A stretch of DNA of 64,000 nt, taken from contig CAWGMB010000006.1 in assembly GCA_963823515.1 (NCBI GenBank), forward strand, positions 372,001 through 436,000, read 5' to 3'. Position 1 is the first letter of the stretch, and every line of letters starts with the position of its first letter. Below are positions 24,458 through 32,004 of this stretch, in pieces. Both the position numbers and the translations under genes were made by a program. The notes below the pieces were generated by a model. It had not been told where the DNA came from, ran no database searches, and saw only the letters and a program-made list of their open reading frames with translations. The DNA is from Miltoncostaea sp963823515. GTDB taxonomy: Bacteria; Actinomycetota; Thermoleophilia; Miltoncostaeales; Miltoncostaeaceae.

Positions 24458-24895
24458 ATGGACGACCTCCCGCTCCTCAACCCGCCGGCGTGTCCGGACT
24501 GCTTCGTGTGCGGGCCCGCCAACCCGGACGGGCTGGGGCTGCGGATCCACCGGGACGGCACGGACGCCGTCGCGCGCTACACGCCGCGCGCGACGCACAT
24601 CGGCTACCCGGAGCGGGTCCACGGCGGCCTGATCGGCATGCTGGTGGACGAGATGCTCGTGTACGCGGGAGCTCCGCACGGGCTGTGGGGCATGACCGCC
24701 AAGGTCCGCTACTGGCTGCGCCGGCCGATTCCGGTGGGCGACGAGCTGACGCTCCGCGGGCGGCTGGTGCAGCGCAGCGAGCGCGGCTTCCGCGCCGTGG
24801 TCTGGGTGCACCTGCCCGACGGCTCGCTCGCCGCCGAGGGAGAGGGCATGTGCGTCATCCGCCGGCAGGCCGCGGTGACCCCAGAGGGCGCGTAG
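24458..24895 (+). CDS. PaaI-type hotdog-fold thioesterase
   Basis: The 145-residue protein starts MDDLPLLNPPACPDCFVCGP and has THIGYPERVHGGLIGMLVDE, the PaaI thioesterase helix with an HGG motif and aspartate, then VRYWLRRPIPVGDELTLRGR. It should hydrolyse an acyl-CoA or related thioester. A CPDCFVCG motif at the N-terminus adds three cysteines, which may bind zinc; CxxCxxC-type fronts occur in some actinobacterial members. It is divergent from secG by 28 bp. Confidence 0.85.
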   Translation: MDDLPLLNPPACPDCFVCGPANPDGLGLRIHRDGTDAVARYTPRATHIGYPERVHGGLIGMLVDEMLVYAGAPHGLWGMTAKVRYWLRRPIPVGDELTLRGRLVQRSERGFRAVVWVHLPDGSLAAEGEGMCVIRRQAAVTPEGA

Positions 24896-24915
24896 CCGCC
24901 GCTCCCGGGCGGTCG

Positions 24916-25887
24916 TCAGGGGGCCTCGGGCGCTCGCGGGTCGCCCGCCAGCAGGACCCCCCGCGAGCGCAGCCGGTCCGTGAATCGCGGCGAGGACAGG
25001 AACGCCCTCATGGCGCGACGCATCGCGGCGTTGAGGGCCCGCGCCTCGGCGCGACGCCCGACCAGCCTGCGCGTCACCACGTAGCGCACGGGGAAGGACT
25101 CGGGGTACGTGAGGGCCGCCACGGTCGCGTCGGTCGGCGTCACGCCGTTCAGCGGGACGGCGCAGACCGAGCCGCCCAGGGCGCGCACGCGTGACCAGGT
25201 CGTGATCGCCGCGATCGACGCGTCGCCGCGCGCCGCCAGCGACGCGCCCGCGTCCGGGAGGCCGACCGCGGCGCGGGCGTAGTTGACCCGCTGCCGGTTC
25301 AGCCTTCCGACCCAGGCCGTCCCCATGTGGGGCACGGCGGTCCCCGAGCCGTCCACCAGATGGCGTACCCGGATCGCGCCCGCGCCCGCGCCGGCGACGA
25401 CCTGCGACCAGCGCGTGACGGCGCCCCGGGCGATGGCGCGGGCCTGCGCGCGCGAGAGGCCGGCGCACGCGGGGTGGCCGGCCGCCGCGACCAGGACGTC
25501 GGCATCCCGGTAGAGATCGCCGAGGACGATGAAGCGCCGCTTCTCGGCGGCGGTCAGCCGGCGGTCGGTGATCACCCCGTGCGAACCGGGGCCGTATCGG
25601 CTCCGCGCCTCCTTCCACTCGCGCGTGAGCGCCTCGGAGGTGGAGCGGGTACTGGCCGACGCCGGGATCCAGACCCCGACGAAGGTCCGCTTCCCGACCC
25701 GGTAGCGGTAGACCCGGTCGATGGGCTTCGGGAGCCCGAACGGGATGAACGAGGTGTCGTCCCAGACGCGCGACGGCGTGAGCTGGAGCATCTGGAAGCT
25801 CGTCCGGTAGGTGGCGGGCGCCGCGGCGGAGGGCGCGAGCGTCGCGGCTCCGAGCGCCAACATCGCCGAGATCGCACGGAACCTCAT
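24916..25887 (-). CDS. PstS-like periplasmic phosphate-type binding protein (orphan)
   Basis: The ATG at 25887 (GGAGG upstream) starts a signal peptide MRFRAISAMLALGAATLAPS cut near AAA, then a type II periplasmic-binding fold: HLVDGSGTAVPHMGTAWVG is the ligand loop seen in PstS-like proteins (xSGT), and ARGDASIAAITTWSRVRALG resembles the second lobe. The full protein has 323 residues. There are no pst permease genes, so it may act as a stand-alone sensor or binder. Ligand unknown. Confidence 0.6.
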   Translation of the reverse strand: MRFRAISAMLALGAATLAPSAAAPATYRTSFQMLQLTPSRVWDDTSFIPFGLPKPIDRVYRYRVGKRTFVGVWIPASASTRSTSEALTREWKEARSRYGPGSHGVITDRRLTAAEKRRFIVLGDLYRDADVLVAAAGHPACAGLSRAQARAIARGAVTRWSQVVAGAGAGAIRVRHLVDGSGTAVPHMGTAWVGRLNRQRVNYARAAVGLPDAGASLAARGDASIAAITTWSRVRALGGSVCAVPLNGVTPTDATVAALTYPESFPVRYVVTRRLVGRRAEARALNAAMRRAMRAFLSSPRFTDRLRSRGVLLAGDPRAPEAP

Positions 25888-26022
25888 GACGCCTCCGCTC
25901 TCGCCGGTCGACCGAGACGCCAGTTTCTCCAAAAGGGAGGGTGCGCGCCAGCCCGGGCGAGCAGAAGCGCCGGGCATCGACGGGAGCGGTGACGGGGACG
26001 ACCGAGGGGGCCTACATGTGCG

Positions 26023-26583
26023 TCATCGGCCCGTGGGCGGGGTGAACGCCGGCAGCCCGTCGATGCTGAGGGCGTTGCGCTCGGCCCGGTAGGCGGCCAG
26101 GCCCTCCGGGCCGCGGCTGGCGGCCCAGCGCGTCAGCTGGTCGCGCTGGTCGTCGACGGTCATCCTCGGCACGCCGAAGCCGCAGGAGTCGGCGACGCGG
26201 GTGACGTCCACCCGCACGACCGCCCGCGCCCCGGGGTGGCCGGCGAAGCCCGCGGCGAGGTCGTCGAAGCGCGGATCGCCCAGCAGGACGGCCTCCCCGC
26301 GGCCGTGAAGGCGCACGATGCGCGGGGGGCCCTCGAACGCGCAGAACATCAGGCAGATGCGCCCGTTGTCGCGCAGATGCGCGATCGTCTCGGCGGCGCT
26401 GCCGGTGAGGTCGAGGTAGGCGACCTCACGCGCGCCCCGCACCGCGAACGAGCCGTCGAGGCCCTTCGGCGAGACGTTCACCATGCCGTCGAGCGCGGTC
26501 GGCGCGGTGGCCACGAAGAACACGGGCTGCGCGCCCAGGAACGTGGAGAGCGCCTCGTCGATCCCGTCGATGACCTTCCCCAT
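26023..26583 (-). CDS. pyridoxamine 5'-phosphate oxidase-like flavin-binding protein
   Basis: The 186-residue product reads FFVATAPTALDGMVNVSPKG, then HLRDNGRICLMFCAFEGPPR and RLHGRGEAVL, the split-barrel FMN-binding PPOX pattern (VNVSPKG plus RxHGxG). Members bind FMN, haem or F420 and reduce small substrates. The start is ATG 26583; the longer frame overlaps the divergent cupin gene. The second half holds SCGFGVPRM, typical of the actinobacterial branch. Confidence 0.85.
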   Translation of the reverse strand: MGKVIDGIDEALSTFLGAQPVFFVATAPTALDGMVNVSPKGLDGSFAVRGAREVAYLDLTGSAAETIAHLRDNGRICLMFCAFEGPPRIVRLHGRGEAVLLGDPRFDDLAAGFAGHPGARAVVRVDVTRVADSCGFGVPRMTVDDQRDQLTRWAASRGPEGLAAYRAERNALSIDGLPAFTPPTGR

Positions 26584-26611
26584 CGGCCGAGGATAGCCGT
26601 AGTCTGGAGAC

Positions 26612-26971
26612 ATGGAGATCCGCTCGCGCTCCGCGGCCGTCCCGTTCACGACCGACGACGGCAGCACCATCCGCTCCCTCCTCGACCTCTCGAACGCACC
26701 GGTCGCCAACCACAGTCTGGCCGAGGCCACGATCGAGGCCGGGGAGTCAACCGTCCGCCACCACCACCGGGTCAGCGAGGAGATCTACTACCTCCTCGAG
26801 GGCGCCGGGACGATGGATCTCGACGGGGAGACGACGAGGGTCTCGGCGGGCGACGCCGTCCTGATCCCCCCCGGCGCCTGGCACCAGATCACGGCCTCCC
26901 CGGACGGCCCCGTGCGCCTGCTGTGCACCTGTTCACCGCCCTGGGCGTCGGACGACACCTACTTCGCGTAG
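26612..26971 (+). CDS. cupin domain protein
   Basis: The 119-residue protein is one cupin barrel: motif 1 STVRHHHRVSEEIYYLLEGA (three His and a Glu for a metal) and motif 2 GDAVLIPPGAWHQITA with a fourth His. It probably binds Fe, Mn or Zn; substrate unknown. It is divergent from the flavin-binding protein with 28 bp between starts, so their promoters overlap. Confidence 0.88.
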   Translation: MEIRSRSAAVPFTTDDGSTIRSLLDLSNAPVANHSLAEATIEAGESTVRHHHRVSEEIYYLLEGAGTMDLDGETTRVSAGDAVLIPPGAWHQITASPDGPVRLLCTCSPPWASDDTYFA

Positions 26972-27027
26972 GGGCAAGGGCGAAGCACTAGGATCACCGG
27001 GTACGTCCACCCGCCGGAGGAGCCTGC

Positions 27028-27882
27028 GTGCCCGACCGCCTGATCCGTCTCGGGCACAGCCCGGACCCCGATGACGCCTTCATGTTCCACGCCCTGGCCG
27101 ACGATCTGATCCCGACCGACGGCTTCCGGTTCGAGCACGTGCTGCGCGACATCGAGACGCTCAACGACTGGGCCAAGGAGGGGCGCCTCGAGGTCACGGC
27201 CGTGTCGGTGCACGCCTACGCGTACCTCTCCGACACGTACCGGCTCCTGCCCCACGGGGCGTCGATGGGCGAGCAGTACGGGCCCATGGTCGTGGTGCGC
27301 GACGGCGCGGACATCGACCCGGCCGAGCTGCCCGGCCTGCGCGTGGCCATCCCCGGCGTGCTGACGAGCGCGTTCCTGGAGCTCCAGCTCGCCGTGGGCC
27401 GCATCGCCGACCCGGTGATCGTTCCCTTCGACGAGATCCTCGACGTCGTCGAGGCCGGCGAGGTGGACGCGGGCCTCGTGATCCACGAGGGCCAGCTCAC
27501 CTACGAGACCCAGGGCCTGCGCTCGATCATCGACCTGGGCCGGTGGTGGCACGACTTGACCGGCGGCCTGCCGCTGCCGCTCGGCGCGAACGCCGTGCGG
27601 CGCGACCTCGACGAGGGCGACACCATGCCGCGCCTGTCGCGGATCCTGCGCGACTCGATCGCCTACGGCCTCGAGCACCGCCAGGCGGCGCTCGCCTACG
27701 CCGAGGGCTTCGGCCGGGGGCTCGACCGCGGCCTGGCCGACCGCTTCGTGGGCATGTACGTCAACGACCGCACGCTCGACTACGGCGACGACGGCAAGGC
27801 CGCGGTGGCCGAACTCCTGCGCCGCGGCCACGAGGCCGGCCTGATCGACCGCGCACCGGTCGTCAACTTCGTGGAGGACTGA
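27028..27882 (+). CDS. mqnD: MqnD-like 1,4-dihydroxy-6-naphthoate synthase (futalosine pathway)
   Basis: The 284-residue protein has the MqnA/MqnD fold: IRLGHSPDPDDAFMFHALAD at the start, DIETLNDWAKEGRLEVTAVS and VIHEGQLTYETQGL, where the histidine matches the MqnD catalytic residue. MqnD releases 1,4-dihydroxy-6-naphthoate from cyclic dehypoxanthine futalosine toward menaquinone. The SPDPDDAFM variant forms a sister branch in some lineages, so MqnA-like or related binding activity is possible. Start GTG 27028 with GGAGG 7 nt before. The cysteine-rich gene at 27879 overlaps it by 4 bp. Confidence 0.7.
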   Translation: MPDRLIRLGHSPDPDDAFMFHALADDLIPTDGFRFEHVLRDIETLNDWAKEGRLEVTAVSVHAYAYLSDTYRLLPHGASMGEQYGPMVVVRDGADIDPAELPGLRVAIPGVLTSAFLELQLAVGRIADPVIVPFDEILDVVEAGEVDAGLVIHEGQLTYETQGLRSIIDLGRWWHDLTGGLPLPLGANAVRRDLDEGDTMPRLSRILRDSIAYGLEHRQAALAYAEGFGRGLDRGLADRFVGMYVNDRTLDYGDDGKAAVAELLRRGHEAGLIDRAPVVNFVED

Positions 27883-28310
27883 CCGCGCCCGCTCGCGACT
27901 GGCAGGGCGAGATCGATCGCTGGACGGAGCGCTTCCGTTCCGTCCAGAATCCTCCCGAGCCCTTCGCGACCGCGCTCCGCGACGGCTGGACCGACGAGGC
28001 CCGCGCGACGCTGGCCGCCGAGGCCGAGGCGTACGCCGAGCGTCACCGCTCCTGGACCGCCCAGATCGGGGGGGCGGGCGAGGACCTCGTGCGGCTCGAC
28101 TGCAAGGCCGGCTCGTGCGGCGTGTGCGTCAAGTACTGCGGCAGCGCCTACTCGTTGTCCGGGGCGACGGAGGGGCTGCCCGCGCCCCCTCCCCTTCCGA
28201 TCTGCCCCGCCTGCCGCCACACGCTCAACCTGCTGACCCCGTTCTTCATGCAGAGCCTGGGCGTGGACCTCGACGATCTGATCGAGGCGTCGCAGCCCTT
28301 CGTCAACTGA
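27879..28310 (+). CDS. cysteine-rich protein of unknown function, coupled to mqnD
   Basis: The 143-residue frame has a helical front (DWQGEIDRWTERFRSVQNPP) and a cluster LDCKAGSCGVCVKYCGS (C-x4-C-x2-C-x3-C), then CPACRHTLNLLTPFFMQSLG. Six cysteines could hold an iron-sulfur cluster or zinc. No ATG, GTG or TTG occurs before residue 70; the first codon that overlaps the mqnD stop is CTG (27879, CTGA), with GGAGGA just before. The shorter alternative is GTG at about 28088. I do not recognise the family. A redox link to menaquinone synthesis is only suggested by the coupling. Confidence 0.6.
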   Translation: MTAPARDWQGEIDRWTERFRSVQNPPEPFATALRDGWTDEARATLAAEAEAYAERHRSWTAQIGGAGEDLVRLDCKAGSCGVCVKYCGSAYSLSGATEGLPAPPPLPICPACRHTLNLLTPFFMQSLGVDLDDLIEASQPFVN

Positions 28311-28311
28311 T

Positions 28312-28347
28312 CACCACCGTGCCGGGGACATCCCGGGGTGGTGGCGC
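28312..28347. terminator. bidirectional terminator-like hairpin
   Basis: CACCACC-GTGCCGGGG and CCCCGG-GGTGGTGG pair around a short loop between the convergent cysteine-rich and DtxR genes. One internal mismatch region weakens it. Confidence 0.5.
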
Positions 28348-28353
28348 GGCGGC

Positions 28354-29019
28354 CTACTCCACGTGCACGGCACGGGCTGCCGCGGGCGGCACGTCCTCCA
28401 CCCGGTCCTCGCCGATGCGAACCGAGATCGGCCCGCCGAAGGGCGAGTGCGAGAGCACCTCGACGTGGACGTCGGGAACCAGCCCGCGCTCGGCGAGGAA
28501 CCGCAGCAGCGCGTCGTCGCGGTCGTCGACCCGGCCGACCACCGCGGCCGTGCCCTCGGCCAGCTCCGAGAGCCTGCGCGACGGGACGACCGCGACCTGG
28601 CCGGCGCTCGTGGGAATCGGGTGACCGTGCGGGTCGCGCTCGGGGTGGCCGAGCGCCTCGGCGATCCGGTCGGCGAGCGCCCCGGAGACGTGGTGCTCGA
28701 GCACCTCGGCCTCCCTGTGCACCTCGTCCCAGGACATGCCGAGGCTCGTCGCGAGATAGGTCTCGAGCAGGCGATGGCGGCGGATCACCTCGAGCGCGGC
28801 CTGCCGACCGAGGTCGGTGAGAGCGACGCCCTGGCGCTTGACCTGCACCGCATAGCCGAGCGCGTCGAGCTTCTTGAGCATGTTGCTGGCCGATGCGGTG
28901 GTGACGGCGAGGGCGTCGGCGACCTGCGAGGTCGTCACCGGCCCTGCTGCCTCGGCGACCTCGTCGAGCTGATAGATCGCCTTCAGGTAGTCCTGAACGG
29001 CGGGGCTGGGCCGGTCCAC
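28354..29019 (-). CDS. DtxR/MntR family metal-dependent repressor
   Basis: The 221-residue protein has the N-terminal winged HTH (VQDYLKAIYQLDEVAEAAGP, VADALAVTTASASNMLKKLD), the dimerisation/metal region GMSWDEVHREAEVLEHHVSG and a C-terminal SH3-like FeoA domain (VVGRVDDRDDALLRFLAERG). It represses metal uptake or storage genes when Fe(II) or Mn(II) is bound. A loop HPERDPHGHPIPT holds extra metal-ligand histidines. Start GTG 29019. It is divergent from the Crp/Fnr gene at 29191; no metal transporter is adjacent. Confidence 0.9.
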   Translation of the reverse strand: MDRPSPAVQDYLKAIYQLDEVAEAAGPVTTSQVADALAVTTASASNMLKKLDALGYAVQVKRQGVALTDLGRQAALEVIRRHRLLETYLATSLGMSWDEVHREAEVLEHHVSGALADRIAEALGHPERDPHGHPIPTSAGQVAVVPSRRLSELAEGTAAVVGRVDDRDDALLRFLAERGLVPDVHVEVLSHSPFGGPISVRIGEDRVEDVPPAAARAVHVE

Positions 29020-29136
29020 CAGATCTCACTCCTCGCCGGGTCGCGCCCGATGGTACCTCGCAGGGGCTCCCGGAGGTTCCCCGCTCCGAAAGGCCCCCGG
29101 GGTGATTCAGGCCGCTGGGCGCGGGCATCACCCAGA

Positions 29137-29164
29137 CATCTTGCATCCGTTCTTAGCGCCCCAT
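29137..29164 (+). promoter_or_regulatory. possible promoter of the Crp/Fnr gene
   Basis: The divergent gap holds TTGCAT followed about 17 bp later by CATAAC, some 30 bp before the GTG at 29191. It is the most A/T-rich part of the gap. A weak call. Confidence 0.35.
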
Positions 29165-29190
29165 AACAAACGGGTGCCAGAGTTCCCGCC

Positions 29191-29943
29191 GTGGCCATCG
29201 CCCCCTCAGAGCTCCGCCAGAACGGTTTCCGGAGCTCCGGCGTGAGCGGCCCGGGCCGTATCGACCTGACCCGCATGGATCTGTTCGCAGGGCTCCCCGA
29301 GCTCGACCTGACGCTGCTCGACAGCCGCCTGCCGCTCGTGCGCTGGCCGCGCGGCGCCGCGATGCCCGAGCCCCTCAGCCGCCCGGATCATCTCTTCGTG
29401 GTCCGCGACGGGCGCCTGGCGCTCTTCGAGAGCACCGCCCCGGGCCACGAGATCATGATCTCGCTGCTCGACTCCGGCGCGATCTACTCGACCCTGGGCT
29501 CGGCGCCCGCGTCGAGCGTGACGGCCCTCGAGGACTCCGCCGTCTCGCCGCTGTCCGGACGGGCCGTGGAGGGCCTCATCGCGCGCTACCCGCGCCTGGG
29601 GCGCAACCTCGCCGAGCTGCTGTCGGACCGCATCGCGATGCTGCGCGAGACCGTCGCGCTCGTCAGCGAGATGCGCGTCGAGGACCGCCTGCGCGCCCGG
29701 CTGCACCAGCTCGCCGACCGCTTCGGCGTCGCCACGCGCGCGGGGATCGAGCTGCGGCTCGAGCTGACCCACGCGCAGTGGGCGTCATTGGTCGGTGCCT
29801 CCCGGGAAGCCGTAACCACCGCATTCAGCAAGCTCCGCACCAGCGGCTCGGTCGAGATGGACGGCCGCTCGATCACGATCCCCTGGGAGGTCGTGCGGGA
29901 GCGCGAGGAGGCCCTCAGCCTCGCCGCCGCGCAGAACATGTAG
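29191..29943 (+). CDS. Crp/Fnr family transcription regulator
   Basis: The 250-residue protein has an N-terminal cyclic nucleotide-type sensor barrel (about 25-150) and a C-terminal HTH with LTHAQWASLVGASREAVTTA, the typical Crp recognition helix. It has no cysteines in the N-terminal part, so it is not an FNR-type iron-sulfur sensor. The effector is unknown. It lies 3.8 kb from nirS, whose promoter region has repeated GTCAC half-sites, so nitrogen-oxide control is possible but unproven. Start GTG 29191. Confidence 0.85.
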   Translation: MAIAPSELRQNGFRSSGVSGPGRIDLTRMDLFAGLPELDLTLLDSRLPLVRWPRGAAMPEPLSRPDHLFVVRDGRLALFESTAPGHEIMISLLDSGAIYSTLGSAPASSVTALEDSAVSPLSGRAVEGLIARYPRLGRNLAELLSDRIAMLRETVALVSEMRVEDRLRARLHQLADRFGVATRAGIELRLELTHAQWASLVGASREAVTTAFSKLRTSGSVEMDGRSITIPWEVVREREEALSLAAAQNM

Positions 29944-29950
29944 GACGCTC

Positions 29951-30766
29951 CTGGCCGTCGCGGCGGGCCTGCTCCTGGGCGCGTCCACGGCTCTCGGCGC
30001 CCCTCGCGTCGCGGTCCACGAGTCCGCCCTCGGGCGCTCCGCCCGGGGGCTGCCGATCCACCTCACCCGCATCGGCGGCGCTGATGCCGCCGTCCGGGTG
30101 CTTGTGGTCGGGGCGATCCACGGCAACGAGCGGGCCGGGCGCGCGGTCGTCTCGCGCCTGCGCGCCCGCCCGCCGCGGCTGCCGGCAGGGGTCGCGCTCT
30201 GGCTCATCGACGACCTCAACCCGGACGGAGCCGCGGCGGGAACCCGCCAGAACGCCCGCGGCGTTGACCTCAACCGCAACTTCCCCGACCGCTGGCGCGC
30301 CCAGGGCGCTCCGGGCGACACCTTCCACTCCGGGGCGCGACCGCTCTCGGAGCCCGAGTCGCGGCGGGCGGCGCGCTTCATCGCGCGCCTGCGCCCGGCC
30401 GTGACCATCTGGTACCACCAGTCGCTACGGCTCGTGGACGTCGGCACCGTCGCCGACCGGCGGGTCCCGTGGCGCTACGCCCGCGCAGCCGGGCTGCCCG
30501 CGACCCGCCTCGGCTTCCTTCCCGGCGTGGCGACCCGCTGGGAGAACCGCACGATCGCCGGCGGCAGCGCCTTCGTCGTGGAGCTTCCGGCGGGACCATT
30601 GGGCCGCAGCGGCGTCACGCGGCACGTCCGCGCGGTGCGAAGCGTGGCGGCCGCGGTCGCCACGCGCGACCGGACGGCCGCCCGGGCTCGAGGGCGGGGC
30701 GCGGCCCGGGGCGTATCCTCGACGGGACGGTTTTCGGATTTCGACGTAGCCCGGACGAGGCCATGA
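29951..30766 (+). CDS. M14-family carboxypeptidase/amidase, secreted
   Basis: The core has zinc ligands in GAIHGNERAG (His, Glu) and WYHQSL (His), substrate-binding residues in NARGVDLNRNFPDRW and the catalytic Glu in AFVVELPAG, as in murein peptide amidase A. Upstream codons give a signal peptide (AVAAGLLLGASTALGAP) and the family's ALGRSARGLPI. No ATG, GTG or TTG precedes these; CTG 29951 with AGGA 6 nt upstream is the best start. It likely trims peptidoglycan peptides outside the cell. The next gene overlaps by ATGA. Confidence 0.8.
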   Translation: MAVAAGLLLGASTALGAPRVAVHESALGRSARGLPIHLTRIGGADAAVRVLVVGAIHGNERAGRAVVSRLRARPPRLPAGVALWLIDDLNPDGAAAGTRQNARGVDLNRNFPDRWRAQGAPGDTFHSGARPLSEPESRRAARFIARLRPAVTIWYHQSLRLVDVGTVADRRVPWRYARAAGLPATRLGFLPGVATRWENRTIAGGSAFVVELPAGPLGRSGVTRHVRAVRSVAAAVATRDRTAARARGRGAARGVSSTGRFSDFDVARTRP

Positions 30767-31500
30767 GCGCAGAACCCCCGAGAGGACCCGCGCCCGGCGC
30801 TCCCGTGGGCGCCGCATGGCTGGACGGCGCGCAGGGCCTGGCGCCGCACGAGGCGCAGGCCCTGGCCCACCCGTCCCGCCGGCGGATCGTCTCGGCCCTC
30901 GGCGGATCGGCCTCGGGTCACAGCGTCTCCGAGCTCGCAGCCCTGATGGAGATGCACCCCAACGCGGTGCGGCAGCACATGGAGGTGCTCGCCAGGACCG
31001 GAATCGTCACCGGGGCCGTGGCCGCCCCGGCCGGCCGGCCCGGGCGGCCGGGCACGCGCTACACGCTGGTGGAGCCGCGGGCGGTTGCCGGAGTCGGCAG
31101 CCGAGAGCTGATGAGGCTCCTGCTCGAGTTGGTGCGCCGGACGGGAGCCGGCAGCGCCGAAGCCGAGGCCGTCGGCATGGAACAGGGTGGCCGTCTCGTG
31201 GCCGACGGCGCGCCGCCCGAGGCGCTCGCCGAGGCCTTCGCCGGCCTGGGCTTCGCGCCGCAGGACGTCACAGGCGCCACCGACCGGCGAGCCGGCAGGC
31301 GAGAGCTCCTGCTGCGCGCGTGCCCGTTCAAGGACGCCGTCCTCTCCCAGGGGGGCGAGATGGTGTGCGCCCTTCACCGGGGCATGGTGCAGGGCGCCCT
31401 CGCGAGGATCGACCCACGCGCCCGGCTGGCGGCCTTCGAGCCGCACCATCCCGTCCACGCCGGCTGCAGGGTCGCCATCGAAGGGCTGGGGGCGGACTGA
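30763..31500 (+). CDS. SufR-like ArsR-type HTH regulator with cysteine cluster
   Basis: The 245-residue protein has an HTH at about 35-95 (HPSRRRIVSALGGSASGHSV, MEMHPNAVRQHMEVLARTGI) and a C-terminal ligand domain with ACPFKDAV, MVCALHRGMV and HAGCRVAI. The three cysteines match the spacing of the iron-sulfur ligands of SufR, which represses suf genes when the cluster is present. No suf genes are in the window; the neighbours are a peptidase, a lipoprotein and nirS. It may sense iron-sulfur, oxygen or NO status. Start ATG 30763 overlaps the upstream stop. Confidence 0.75.
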   Translation: MSAEPPRGPAPGAPVGAAWLDGAQGLAPHEAQALAHPSRRRIVSALGGSASGHSVSELAALMEMHPNAVRQHMEVLARTGIVTGAVAAPAGRPGRPGTRYTLVEPRAVAGVGSRELMRLLLELVRRTGAGSAEAEAVGMEQGGRLVADGAPPEALAEAFAGLGFAPQDVTGATDRRAGRRELLLRACPFKDAVLSQGGEMVCALHRGMVQGALARIDPRARLAAFEPHHPVHAGCRVAIEGLGAD

Positions 31501-31955
31501 GCGGACGTCGTCAGCCCGTCACGCGACCGCGGCGGCCCGGGTGCGCATCGCGGATCGCCGTCGTGGCGGCGGCGCTCGCAGGACTGGCCGGGATGACCGC
31601 GTGCTCACACCAGAGCACGGCGCCGGGTGCCGGGACCTCCGCGGGCTCCGCGCCGGGCCGGGCGCCGACGGAGCTCGCGGCCCTGCACCTGCTCAGCCAC
31701 GGCGCGCGCCGCGCGGCGGCCGACCATCCCGGGGGCCGCTGGTTCCGAGGCGACCTGGTCCTGCCGGCCGGAGGACCCACCTGCGCCGTGGCGGGGATCA
31801 CCTCGGCGTCCCACGCCCCCCTGATCGTGAACGCCGTGTTCGACCCCTCGGGGACCATCGCCGTGCGAATCCGCGCCGCCGAGCGCGATCGCGCCGCGTG
31901 CCTCGAGGCCGCGGGACGGGCGCTGGCCGGTCTGGACCTTCCGGCCGGCGGCTGA
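31497..31955 (+). CDS. putative lipoprotein of unknown function
   Basis: The product has a signal IAVVAAALAGLAGMTAC with lipobox GMTAC (weak), a disordered Ser/Ala/Gly linker, then a domain with one cysteine pair (GPTCAVAGI, RAACLEAAG) and the strand APLIVNAVFDPSGTIAVRIR. The basic residues needed before the hydrophobic core are present only if translation begins at CTG 31497, which overlaps the preceding TGA stop as CTGA; the first GTG (31563) would leave no charged end. Function unknown. It precedes nirS in the convergent orientation. Confidence 0.55.
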   Translation: MSGRRQPVTRPRRPGCASRIAVVAAALAGLAGMTACSHQSTAPGAGTSAGSAPGRAPTELAALHLLSHGARRAAADHPGGRWFRGDLVLPAGGPTCAVAGITSASHAPLIVNAVFDPSGTIAVRIRAAERDRAACLEAAGRALAGLDLPAGG

Positions 31956-31993
31956 GCGGGGCCGGTGTCGGCGACACGCCGCCGGCCCCGCTC
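31954..31993. terminator. terminator between lipoprotein and nirS
   Basis: GAGCGGGGCCGG and CCGGCCCCGCTC form a perfect 12-bp stem around TGTCGGCGACACGCCG between two convergent genes; it can serve both strands. Confidence 0.8.
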
Positions 31994-32004
31994 ATGCCCG
32001 ACGA

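Noticed and set aside
29019..29191. A DtxR box between the DtxR-type gene and the Crp/Fnr gene
   Set aside because: I found no palindrome resembling TTAGG-N-CCTAA type operators there.
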